A DNA stretch of 64,000 bases from Micromonospora echinospora (lineage in GTDB: Bacteria; Actinomycetota; Actinomycetes; Mycobacteriales; Micromonosporaceae). Shown here piece by piece: positions 43,706 through 51,146 of this stretch (position 1 is its first letter; each line of letters opens with the position of its first letter). The notes under the pieces are model-generated. The model searched no databases. It worked only from the letters and a program-made list of their open reading frames with translations, and was not told where the DNA came from. A program made the translations under genes and the position numbers. The stretch is taken from assembly GCF_900091495.1 (NCBI RefSeq), contig NZ_LT607413.1, forward strand, positions 5,967,001-6,031,000, written 5' to 3'.

Positions 43706-43737
43706 GCTAGAGATATCTTTCTAAAGCATTCTCTAGC
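43706..43737. promoter_or_regulatory. 32-bp operator abutting the cargo regulator start
   Basis: Outer arms GCTAGAGA (43706-43713) and TCTCTAGC (43730-43737) are perfect inverted repeats, and the centre contains CTTTCTAAAG, itself a dyad. The element is AT-rich and ends 2 bp before GTG 43740, so it must overlap the promoter or the start of the regulator transcript. It is the obvious binding site for autoregulation by the adjacent winged-helix protein. Confidence 0.65.
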
Positions 43738-43739
43738 GT

Positions 43740-44357
43740 GTGATCGAAGAGGTGCCTGAACGTTCTATCAAGCTCACCGACCCACGCACCCTGCGGGCGT
43801 ACGCGCACCCGCTGCGGATGCGTCTGATCGGGCTGCTGCGCAGCGACGGCCCGATGACCGCAACTCAGGCTGCCGCCCGGCTCGACGACAACGTGCCGAA
43901 CTGCTCGTTCCACTTGCGACAGCTCGCCAAGTATGGGTTCGCCGAACGCGTCCCCGGGGCGGACGGTCGGGAACGGCCCTGGCGGGCCACCGCGCAGGAC
44001 ACGTCCTGGGACGACGACTCCGACGACCCGGCCATGAAGGCCGCCACGGACCAGCTCAACAGCGTGATGCTCGCCCTCTACGTGCAACGCGCGCAGGACT
44101 ACCTCACGGTCCGCGGCGACGAGCCTGTCGAATGGCGGGCTGCCGCCGGCTTCGGCGACGCGCTGCTGCACGTCACCGCCACTGAGCTGCGCGAGCTCAC
44201 GGAGGAGGTCAACGCGCTGCTGGCCCGGTACGACGAACGGGTTGCCGACCCGGCGAGACGCCCGCCCGGGTCTCGCCCGGTGCAGATCATCCAGATGGCG
44301 GTGCCACGTGGACCCGTACCCCCCGAGGACCAGCGAGCGGAGACGGACCGTGACTAA
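43740..44357 (+). CDS. Winged-helix (ArsR-like) transcriptional regulator, transposon cargo
   Basis: A 205-residue regulator. The DNA-binding part is RAYAHPLRMRLIGLLRSDGP then TATQAAARLDDNVPNCSFHL and RQLAKYGFAERVPG (helix-turn-helix and wing, residues about 17-80). The C-terminal half is helical with YVQRAQDYLTVRGDEPVEW and may sense a ligand. No ArsR-type metal CxC motif is seen. The gene overlaps the MFS start by 8 bp, so exporter and regulator are coupled: a drug-responsive repressor is the simplest reading. GTG 43740 is set by the operator just upstream. Confidence 0.87.
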   Translation: MIEEVPERSIKLTDPRTLRAYAHPLRMRLIGLLRSDGPMTATQAAARLDDNVPNCSFHLRQLAKYGFAERVPGADGRERPWRATAQDTSWDDDSDDPAMKAATDQLNSVMLALYVQRAQDYLTVRGDEPVEWRAAAGFGDALLHVTATELRELTEEVNALLARYDERVADPARRPPGSRPVQIIQMAVPRGPVPPEDQRAETDRD

Positions 44358-45621
44358 ACCCCTCGTTCTGGCCGACCCGGCACCGCCGCGCCGGCCGCGC
44401 ATCCCGCGGCTGTTACAGCAGACGGCCTTCCGCCGCTACTGGTCCGCGCAGACCGTCTCGCTCTTCGGCGACCAGATCACCATGCTCGCCGTGCCGCTGC
44501 TGGCCGTGCTCGCGATCAGCGCCGGACCCGTCGAGATGGGCTACCTGACCGCCGCCTCGCTGCTGCCGAACCTGTTATTTTCCCTGCCGGCCGGCGCCTG
44601 GGTCGACCGGTACCCGCGCCGCCGCCAAGTAATGATCATCGCCGACCTTGGCCGGGCGGGTCTTCTACTGGCCGTGCCACTGCTGTGGTGGGCGGACGCA
44701 CTGAACCTGCCGCTGCTCTGTGCCGTGGCCTTCCTGATCGGGACCCTCTCGGTGTACTTCGAGGTGGCGCACAGCAGCCTGTTCGCCGCCCTGGTCCGGC
44801 GACCGGACTACGTTGACGCCAGTAGTCTGATCAACGGCAGCAGGGCCATGTCGTACGTGGCCGGCCCGAGCATCGGTGGCGTCCTCGTGCAGGTGCTCAC
44901 CGCCCCGGTCGCGCTGGTCGCCGACGTGCTCACCTACCTGACGTCTGCTGTCTTCCTGACCCGCATAAGGGTCACCGAGCATCCCGTACAAAGCGGCCCC
45001 GGCCTGGGCATGGCCGCCGGCGTGCGGTACGTGGCCCGCTCTGCGGTGCTACGGGCGATCCTGCTCGGCACCACCACGCTCAACCTGTTCAACTACATGT
45101 TCGCCGCGCTCTTCGTGCTGTACGTGACCACCGAGCTGGACATCTCCCCCGGAGTGCTGGGCCTTATCATCGGGGCCGGCGCGTTCGGCGGACTGCTCGG
45201 CGCGGCGGTCACCGGCCCGCTCAGTCGCCGGATCGGCATCGGCCCCGCGGTAATCCTCGGCCTCGTCGTCTTTCCGGCCCCACTGATCCTCGTGCCGCTG
45301 GCCGGGGGACCGCGGCCGCTGGTGCTCGCGCTGCTGATCACCGCCGAGTTTGTCTCCGCGCTGGGCGTCATGATCCTCGACATCGCCGCCGGATCGGTGC
45401 AAACCGCGGCCACACCGGAGACGATGCTCGCCGTGGTCTCCGGTGTCAAACGCACCGTCAACTACGGCATCCGGCCAGTCGGCGCCCTGATCGGCGGGGT
45501 ACTCGGCGCCGCGATCGGGGTACGTTCCGCCCTCTGGATCGCCAGCATCGGTGCCCTGCTCGGGGTGTTCTGGGTCGTCTTCTCCCCGCTGAGCACCATG
45601 CGCAAGCTGCCCGAGGAATGA
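44350..45621 (+). CDS. MFS efflux transporter (DHA3/EntS-like), transposon cargo
   Basis: A 423-residue transporter with about twelve helices. N-terminal FRRYWSAQTVSLFGDQITML and the loop AGAWVDRYPRRRQVM are typical of the DHA3/EntS branch that exports macrolides, siderophores and other drugs. Helices 6-7 are joined by a short cytoplasmic loop. GTG 44350 overlaps the end of the regulator gene, indicating one transcript. As cargo of a transposon it is a plausible resistance or export function; the substrate is unknown. Confidence 0.9.
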   Translation: MTKPLVLADPAPPRRPRIPRLLQQTAFRRYWSAQTVSLFGDQITMLAVPLLAVLAISAGPVEMGYLTAASLLPNLLFSLPAGAWVDRYPRRRQVMIIADLGRAGLLLAVPLLWWADALNLPLLCAVAFLIGTLSVYFEVAHSSLFAALVRRPDYVDASSLINGSRAMSYVAGPSIGGVLVQVLTAPVALVADVLTYLTSAVFLTRIRVTEHPVQSGPGLGMAAGVRYVARSAVLRAILLGTTTLNLFNYMFAALFVLYVTTELDISPGVLGLIIGAGAFGGLLGAAVTGPLSRRIGIGPAVILGLVVFPAPLILVPLAGGPRPLVLALLITAEFVSALGVMILDIAAGSVQTAATPETMLAVVSGVKRTVNYGIRPVGALIGGVLGAAIGVRSALWIASIGALLGVFWVVFSPLSTMRKLPEE

Positions 45622-46140
45622 TGTCCCCCCGCGGCGGGCCCGGTTGGCAGCAACTGCAGACCGTACGTGGGGACATCCGGTCTCGCGCCGTAGCCGAAAG
45701 CTCGTCGACAAGCTGCCCGCCACGCGTTGCCGAACGAATCTGGGGACGACGTCGACCAAGGCGACGAGTTGCTGAACGGCCGGACGTTGACGAGCACTAG
45801 CTAGGACGACGCCGGCCGCCGCGGCGACGAGTTGCCGAACGGGTTTTGTCGACGTCGACCAGGACGTCAGCCGCAGTTGCCCGAAACATTGCGGGACCGC
45901 CGTTCGGACGTTGCCGTGCCCGGCCTGCTGGCGCCTCTGGCCGGCATCGGTCGGCACGGCACGCACCGGTTCTTCGCTGGAAGCTACGGCCGGGCCGACA
46001 GGGCCGGACGAAAGGTCTTCCGTGCTTCTGCGCGGGGCCCCGGAAGACCTTGGCCGACTGCGCTCCCGGCGCGGCGGCGGACGGCGGTACGCGTCTGGCC
46101 GTGGGGGTCTCCACGACAGGGCACGCCGGTGACAGCAGGG
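45622..46140. repeat. 519-bp non-coding segment with diverged direct repeats
   Basis: There is no supported gene between the MFS and recombinase stops. It opens with an inverted repeat GATGTCCCC (45620-45628) / GGGGACATC (45669-45677) with a 40-nt interior. A 20-bp direct repeat GCGACGAGTTGCYGAACGGS occurs at 45761-45780 and 45824-45843, with a shorter copy GTTGCCGAACG at 45726-45736; ACGTCGACCA occurs at 45749-45758 and 45852-45861. AGCT C GTCGAC A AGCT at 45699-45714 is a near-perfect palindrome. Function unknown; possibly a recombination or transposition accessory site. Confidence 0.55.
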
Positions 46141-47115
46141 TCAGCGGCGCGCGTCGCCGGGGGCGAGCAGGCTGGTCAGCTCCGAGATCGCCTCGGGAGA
46201 GGGCTTGAAGTAGCGGCGGACGTTCTCCGGCTTCTTGTGCCGGGACTTCGCCATCAGCATCAGCAGCGAGGCGCCTTGCTCTCCGAGGTGGGTCAGGGCG
46301 GAATGGCGGTACTCGTGCAGGTCCCAGCCGGTTCCCGGGCCGCGCATGGCGGTGTGCTCGTCCAGCAGCGCGCGGGCCTGTCCGTAGGAGAGGCGGGCCA
46401 GGCCGGTGTCCGGGCACACGTCGCGCGGGCTGACCACCTTCCCCGGACCGGGGCGGCGGTGGGTGACGAACACCGGCCCGCGGGTACGGCCGCGCAGCAG
46501 ACGGGGCAGGAGCCGGGCGGTGCCGGCGTCCCAGAAGACGGTCTCCAGCACGAAGTCCTCCCGGGCCTGGCCTCGGCGACGGGCCTTGCTCCGGGCACCC
46601 TTGGACTTGACCAGGCAGCGGCGCCCGGCGAAGTCCAGGTCCTCGATGTTCACGCCGAGGATCTCCTCCGACCGCCCGGCGGTCTCGTAGAGCATCCGCC
46701 ACAGCGTCTTCTCCCGCAGGTGCACCTCGCGGCGTGCGATGAGCCGGTCCACGGCCATCTTCGAGCGGGCCGGCGTTTCGGAGTCCGGCACCGCCAGCCG
46801 CTTCGTCCAGGACGGCACCGCCGGGCCGTCGTAGCCGTGCTGCGCGCACCAGCCCAGCCAGGACAGCACCGCCGCCCGGCGGGCGTTCCAGGTATTGACC
46901 GCCGCGGTGCCCCACAGCAGTTCCAGGGCCTCGCCGATCTCGTCGTCCGCGACCGACCCGAGCGGGCGGGCCTCCCCGATCCGCTCGGCGGTCTTGCCGA
47001 CGCCGGTCAAGTAGCTGCGGACGGTGTTCGGGTTGCGGAGCGAGTCGAGGAAGGCGTCCGCCGCCGCGCGGACGGTCAACGCCTTCCCGGTCGGCAGTTG
47101 CACGACGGTGGGCAC
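46141..47115 (-). CDS. Tyrosine recombinase (TnpI-type cointegrate resolvase)
   Basis: A 324-residue recombinase. Core-binding domain: [20 protein letters not shown]. Catalytic residues: Arg in [12 protein letters not shown], Lys region [15 protein letters not shown], HxxR in [14 protein letters not shown], His in [10 protein letters not shown] and Tyr in RRYFKPS. In Tn3 elements lacking a serine resolvase such an enzyme resolves cointegrates. GTG 47115 has GGGGGAG just upstream and leaves the motif cluster at 47128-47220 outside the gene; ATG 47172 would add 19 residues that run through that cluster. It faces the MFS gene tail to tail. Confidence 0.9.
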   Translation of the reverse strand: MPTVVQLPTGKALTVRAAADAFLDSLRNPNTVRSYLTGVGKTAERIGEARPLGSVADDEIGEALELLWGTAAVNTWNARRAAVLSWLGWCAQHGYDGPAVPSWTKRLAVPDSETPARSKMAVDRLIARREVHLREKTLWRMLYETAGRSEEILGVNIEDLDFAGRRCLVKSKGARSKARRRGQAREDFVLETVFWDAGTARLLPRLLRGRTRGPVFVTHRRPGPGKVVSPRDVCPDTGLARLSYGQARALLDEHTAMRGPGTGWDLHEYRHSALTHLGEQGASLLMLMAKSRHKKPENVRRYFKPSPEAISELTSLLAPGDARR

Positions 47116-47127
47116 CGCTCCCCCTTG

Positions 47128-47220
47128 CCACGGATAACAGGGCCGCTTCACGTACAGCCCGGGGAGCGGCACCGCAGGTGACGAACCAGGCTCCCGCAGA
47201 TAATAGGGCGTTATCCGTGG
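47128..47220. other. Candidate resolution site of the transposon
   Basis: A core of two inverted 10-mers, CCGCAGATAA (47194-47203) and, on the other strand, CCACGGATAA (47220-47211), surrounds a 7-bp centre TAGGGCG. A third copy, CCACGGATAA, lies at 47128-47137. Two inverted binding sites around a 6-8 bp crossover region plus an accessory direct copy, next to the recombinase start, is the layout of TnpI resolution sites in Tn4430-like elements. It also supports the GTG 47115 start. Confidence 0.6.
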
Positions 47221-47277
47221 AACAACTTCAGACCCACCCCACGACCGACACCCCGTCAGCCGCCCACCAGGCCCGGC

Positions 47278-47320
47278 GACCGCTTAGCGCACGATCTGAC
47301 ACGGATGTTCCTCAGGCCCC
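47278..47320 (-). repeat. Right terminal inverted repeat of the Tn3 element
   Basis: Read on the minus strand it begins GGGGCCTGAGGAACATCCGT; 42 of 43 bases match the left end. Confidence 0.93.
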
Positions 47321-47325
47321 GTGTA
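47321..47325. repeat. Right target-site duplication GTGTA
   Basis: Same 5 bp as 40373-40377, directly outside the right inverted repeat. Confidence 0.9.
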
Positions 47326-47610
47326 CCCCTCGGCTCCGTCGCGGTAGATCAGCTCGGGGCGCAGCGGGTTGAGGGGCAGATCGTTGGCGATCCGGTGGGA
47401 CAGGTCGGGGTGCTGATGAAGCGCTTGCCGAACGCGACAGCGTCGGCCCAACCCGCACCGACCACCTTCTCCCCCTTGGCCACGTCGACGTTGCCGGCTG
47501 CGATGATCACTCCGCTGAACGCCTCGCGCAGCGAGACGCGGACGCTGTCGTCCAGGGCGGGCCCACCGGCCCAGCCCGGCTCACACAGATGCAGATAACC
47601 GAGTGGCGGC
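47321..47610 (-). pseudogene. C-terminal remnant of an old yellow enzyme (alkene reductase)
   Basis: On the minus strand one frame gives LGYLHLCEPGWAGG, then FSGVIIAAGNVDVAKGEK and WADAVAFGKRFIS, matching the C-terminal barrel of FMN-dependent OYE enzymes (GxxxADxVAFGRxFIxNPDL). Near 47409-47412 one base is missing, and the next frame continues PDLSHRIANDLPLNP and LRPELIYRDGAEGYT, interrupted by the transposon and completed at 40377-40351. The 5' two-thirds of the gene are absent beyond about 47610, where homology stops next to the TetR gene. So it was truncated and frameshifted as well as split. Confidence 0.8.
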
Positions 47611-47627
47611 GAAGGGCGACTACCTGC

Positions 47628-48230
47628 TCAAGGCCCCGGGTGTGTCCGTGGCACGGATTGGTTCTTGCTTATGCGCAGGATCAAGGTGACCGCGTCCTCC
47701 GAGTGGGCTGTTGGTGTCAGAACCTCCTGCAAGAGCAGGCCACGCATCGCGGCGATGGTGACGGTGGCCAAAGTCAGCGCTTCCTTGGCGTCGAGCCCTT
47801 CGCGTTCCGCCAGCGAGGCCAGCATCTTGGTCAGGTCATCGAGCGAGTCGATGAACTCACGGAAGTCCTCCGGGTTGTGCGCGGCCAGTCCTACGACGTG
47901 AAAGAAGCCACGGACACGCGACAGCTGCTCCGGTCGCGTGTAGGCCCGCCAGATCGCGACGAAGAGGTCGTCGAAGCTGCCTTGCTGGGCGGCCTCGAAG
48001 AGCGCCTCGTTGTCCCGAGATCGCTGTGCCTTGAGCATGGCCGCCAAGACACCCGAGAGCGACCCGAAGTGGTACCGCAGGAGGGCGTGGCTGGTCCCGG
48101 TCCTGGCGGCGATCTCACGGAGCGACACCTCCGGTGAGGGAAGCTCCTCCTCGAAGGCGTCGAGGAGCCGGGCCAAGAGACGCTCGCGTGCGTCGCCTTT
48201 GCGTTCCGTGCTTGACAGGACCACTCCCAC
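47628..48230 (-). CDS. TetR-family transcriptional regulator
   Basis: A 200-residue regulator: ARERLLARLLDAFEEELPSP followed by VSLREIAARTGTSHALLRYH and FGSLSGVLAAMLKAQ gives the TetR helix-turn-helix (residues about 12-62). The C-terminal domain is all-helical without a recognisable ligand pocket. It is divergent from the amidohydrolase remnant and esterase, which it may once have controlled. The sequence between (48231-48285) is AT-rich, but I see no clear dyad. Confidence 0.88.
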   Translation of the reverse strand: MGVVLSSTERKGDARERLLARLLDAFEEELPSPEVSLREIAARTGTSHALLRYHFGSLSGVLAAMLKAQRSRDNEALFEAAQQGSFDDLFVAIWRAYTRPEQLSRVRGFFHVVGLAAHNPEDFREFIDSLDDLTKMLASLAEREGLDAKEALTLATVTIAAMRGLLLQEVLTPTAHSEDAVTLILRISKNQSVPRTHPGP

Positions 48231-48284
48231 AGTTTATCCATTGGAAAAGACCGACTGGCGGTGCCATGGTGCTTCACACATGGT

Positions 48285-48570
48285 CTCAGTCGGCTCGCAA
48301 CGACGGAGGGGACGAGTCGTGGGACGTTCGCTGTCGCCAGGGAGGCCGAAGTACGGATCGGGCTGGGTTCCGATCTCATCGGTCCGGCTCAGAACCGAGG
48401 AGCTGAGATTGCGTGCGGAACTCGAGACACCGATGGAAGCTCTCGCGGCGGCCACGAAGACCAATGCCGAGATCCTCGGCCTGTCCAGCGAGGTGGGGGG
48501 CATCGCTCCCGGCATGCAAGCAGACCTCGTGCTCGTCCAGGCCGGACGCGCTGTAAAGGACCTGCGATGA
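48285..48570 (+). pseudogene. C-terminal remnant of an amidohydrolase
   Basis: Homology begins in one frame with FAVAREAEVRIGLGSDLIGP (the metal-binding GSD motif of amidohydrolases) and, after a frameshift near 48395-48400, continues in another with ELRLRAELETPMEALAAAT then NAEILGLSSEVGGIAPGMQA and DLVLVQAGRAVKDL, ending at TGA 48568-48570. The N-terminal two-thirds, including the HxH metal site, are missing. The remnant stop overlaps the esterase ATG as ATGA, so the two were an operon. Confidence 0.75.
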
Positions 48571-49421
48571 GCACCATGTGGCAGGGCTGCCTGGCCGACA
48601 CGGACTATTTCGAGACGCGTTCCAGCGGAGGGCACGACTACGGCGTCTGGGTCACCACGCCACCGGGCTACGACCCCGCCACGACGCGAGCGCCTGTCGT
48701 GTACGTGCTCGACGGCAACTGGGCCGTGGGCATGACGGCTCCGCTCATCGTCACCCAGCGGGACCCCATGCAGCGGATCCAGCCCTACATCCAAGTCAGC
48801 GTCGGCTACGCGGGTGAGGAAGCCCGCCACTGGGAACGGCTGCGCAACAGAGACCTCGTGCCACCCGGCGAGCCCATCGCCAAGGAATTCGTCGATGCCG
48901 TGGAAATGGCACTCCAAACGGGCGCGATGACACGCGAGGAAGCCGACGCCTATCTCGCCGAGCTACGCGCCTCCCGCGCCGACGCGTTCCTGAGCTTCCT
49001 TACCGCGGAACTGCACCCGCGGATCGTGCACGACTACGGCACAGCCATGAGGGGTCACGGCCTCTTCGGCTACTCCTACGGCGGACTCTTCAGTCTCTAT
49101 GCCTGGCTCACCGGCAGTACGCTCTTCGAGAGCATCGGAGCAGGCAGTCCCGGCGTTGTCAGTGAAGACAGTCAGGTCTTCGCCCTGCTCGAGAAGATGG
49201 GCGACAGCCTACCTGCCGCCAAGCTTCACCTGACCGTCAACGACCGAGAGCTTCTCGGAGACCTGGCCGTCTACCAGAACCTCGCGAAGCACACGGCCAC
49301 CGTCCTGCACCGCCTGACCGCCCGCGGCGGAGCCGTCACCAGCGCGGTCCTGCGCGAAACGCACGTGACCGGCCTGCAGGCCTCGTTCCTCAGCTACCTC
49401 AGGACCTGCCGTGCGCTATGA
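48567..49421 (+). CDS. Esterase-fold alpha/beta hydrolase
   Basis: A 284-residue enzyme of the putative esterase (Fes/YbbA-like) family. Landmarks: VVYVLDGNWAVGM near residue 46, the nucleophile elbow LFGYSYGGLFSLYAWL near 167 (Ser in G-Y-S-Y-G), GAGSPGV and a C-terminal ETHVTGLQASFLSYL with the likely catalytic His. It may hydrolyse siderophore-like or ester substrates. ATG 48567 has AAAGGA upstream and overlaps the remnant stop. Other in-frame starts are far upstream in the remnant and unlikely. Confidence 0.83.
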   Translation: MSTMWQGCLADTDYFETRSSGGHDYGVWVTTPPGYDPATTRAPVVYVLDGNWAVGMTAPLIVTQRDPMQRIQPYIQVSVGYAGEEARHWERLRNRDLVPPGEPIAKEFVDAVEMALQTGAMTREEADAYLAELRASRADAFLSFLTAELHPRIVHDYGTAMRGHGLFGYSYGGLFSLYAWLTGSTLFESIGAGSPGVVSEDSQVFALLEKMGDSLPAAKLHLTVNDRELLGDLAVYQNLAKHTATVLHRLTARGGAVTSAVLRETHVTGLQASFLSYLRTCRAL

Positions 49422-49553
49422 GAGAGGACGACGTGTGAGTACCGATGCGGTCTTGTTCGGGCAGGTGTGATCGGCTCGTCGATCGTCCTTGAGTCGACAC
49501 CGACGGCTACCGGCCACTACGGCTGACCGAGGCCGCTCCCGGCAAATAGCTGA

Positions 49554-49588
49554 CCGTGCCCTGGCTCAAGGTCTCAGTCAGGGCACGG
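49554..49588. terminator. Hairpin between convergent genes
   Basis: Perfect 10-bp stem CCGTGCCCTG (49554-49563) / CAGGGCACGG (49579-49588), 15-nt loop, between the esterase and VOC gene ends. Probably bidirectional. Confidence 0.55.
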
Positions 49589-49607
49589 CTTCGGCTGAAT
49601 GCGGCGC

Positions 49608-50321
49608 CTAGGACAGCGCTGCCGCAAGGTCGGTAGCGGCCTCATACGCAGCAGCAGCCCGGGTAGCGTCGTCCGCGCTCAACGCGACACGGTCAACACG
49701 GGCCAGCATCTCGACCGCCGTGGCCGGATCGTTCAGGGCCATCGCGACCTCAGCGCGGTAGACGAGCACCTCCACCAACGCGACCGGGTCGTCATCTGCC
49801 TCGGGACGTGCCAACGCACTGTCAAGGATCCGGGCCGCCTGCCGGGCGTCCCCTCTGGAGTCGGACTGCACGACGGCGTTCGCCATCGCCTTGCCCAGCC
49901 GCCCAGTCGGCGCCGGCGCGGGGGACGCCGGGGCGCTCTGGAAGACGCGGATCCAGTTGCCTCCAGGATCGATGACGCTGAAGCCGCTCATCCCGTCGGC
50001 GTTCTTCCGCGCCCGGGGCCGGGTCATCCGCGGCGTCCCGGAGACCAACACCTTGCCGTACGCGGCGCGCATACCCGCCGCGAAAGCCCGGTACAGCTGC
50101 CCCGTGTCCGAGGTCAGCACGAGACACGAACCGTAGGACTGCGCCGGATCGAACCCCGCGATCTCGAAAAACTGCAGATGTAGATCTTCACGTTGCAGCC
50201 CCACCGCCGGGTTGGGCTTGCGCTGCTGGTAAGTGGTGTGGAAACCGAGCACCTCGTAAAAGGCGACGATGTCGTCGATGGACGCGCAGGGCAGCAGGGG
50301 AACGGTTATCTCGTTGGTCAC
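49608..50321 (-). CDS. VOC (glyoxalase/bleomycin-resistance) protein with helical C-terminal domain
   Basis: A 237-residue protein. Residues about 1-130 are a VOC domain (VTNEITVPLLPCASIDDIVA, FYEVLGFHTTYQQRKPNPA, ending SGFSVIDPGGNWIRVFQ). The C-terminal 100 residues form helical repeats (ARQAARILDSALARPEADDD, ALVEVLVYRAEVAMALND) like a short TPR. VOC proteins bind metals or drugs; the fusion to a TPR-like part is uncommon. GTG 50321 starts the VOC fold. Upstream codons to 50444 are in frame but not conserved. Confidence 0.8.
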   Translation of the reverse strand: MTNEITVPLLPCASIDDIVAFYEVLGFHTTYQQRKPNPAVGLQREDLHLQFFEIAGFDPAQSYGSCLVLTSDTGQLYRAFAAGMRAAYGKVLVSGTPRMTRPRARKNADGMSGFSVIDPGGNWIRVFQSAPASPAPAPTGRLGKAMANAVVQSDSRGDARQAARILDSALARPEADDDPVALVEVLVYRAEVAMALNDPATAVEMLARVDRVALSADDATRAAAAYEAATDLAAALS

Positions 50322-50599
50322 CCGTACTTGGTAGCCGTCGTGAATGGGCACACGCACATGAAAATGGCCGATCGGCAACCACAGGCGACCGAACGGCCGA
50401 TACGGTGCTAGCTGTGCTGGTCTATCAGCGACCTCTAACGACACTCACTTCCGAAGGGGTGCCTACCTACTGGAGCCGGACGACTAGCCTCAATCCGGGT
50501 CCGCGTAAAAGTGGTTCGATCGCAGCTCAGGCACTGCGGGGCGCTGTCGCCGCGGCGGCGGCTCCACCACATTCTGTGTCACATCGCCGGAAGGAACTC

Positions 50600-51146
50600 G
50601 CCGAGGTGTCCGTGATCCCGCTGCCGCCCGGTGGTGCTCGTGGTCGCCGTCGACGCGTTCCTCGACCGGTTCCGCGACGCCCCGGCCACCCCGCGCCACA
50701 CACACCGAGACCCTGCGCCGGCTCCGCGAGACCGTCGGCGACCAGGTGCCGGTCGCCGCGCTCACTCCGCAGCTCTACGAGCAAACGATGGCCCCGCTCG
50801 GACGAACGGGCCGCGAACTGTTCACCGACGACCGCAACCCACTGCGCGAGCGGGCGCCCTGGCGGATGTCCTACGAGACCTGCGCCCGCGCCGAGGAGAT
50901 CCTCGACCTCGACGTACCCGACACCTCGATATCGAGTTCCACCGCGCCCTCGTCACCGAGAAAGGAGGCGATCGCGCCTACGTGCACTGGGCAACCCCGA
51001 CCGCACGGCTCCTGTCCCGGCTGTTGGCCGGCCGCACCGTCGGCCCGCTGTTCCTCGCCGACCGGCGCGCTCCCGTCGCCGGCCGCCGCTGGAGGCTCCC
51101 CACTATCGGGCGGCAGATCTTGATTGACCGAGAGACATGGTTCTGA
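50600..51146 (+). pseudogene. Decayed tyrosine recombinase gene
   Basis: Fragments in several frames match a tyrosine recombinase: VDAFLDRFRDAPAT, then after a shift THTETLRRLRETVGDQVPVA and ALTPQLYEQTMAPLGRTGRE, WRMSYETCARAEEILDL (catalytic Arg region), then in a third frame IEFHRALVTEKGG and YVHWATPTARLLSRLLAGRT up to about 51120. The HxxR and Tyr parts are missing. The internal segment between the core-binding and catalytic domains is also shortened. Clearly non-functional. Confidence 0.75.

Larger units (their letters stand above)
40378..47320. mobile_element. Complete Tn3-family transposon (6,943 bp)
   Basis: Both ends start with GGGG and carry 43-bp inverted repeats differing at one base, flanked by a 5-bp direct repeat GTGTA, the duplication length of the Tn3 family. 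Inside are a Tn3 transposase, a winged-helix regulator and MFS exporter as cargo, and a tyrosine recombinase with a candidate resolution site. Use of a tyrosine recombinase in place of a serine resolvase puts it near the Tn4430/Tn5401 or Tn4651-type branches, but the cargo is different. It interrupts an old-yellow-enzyme remnant. The intact ends, intact genes and perfect target duplication suggest recent insertion. Confidence 0.93.

Noticed and set aside
43740..44357. Arsenic- or metal-sensing ArsR
   Set aside because: The winged-helix fold fits but no Cys-x-Cys or His-rich metal site is present, and the partner is a drug-type MFS exporter.
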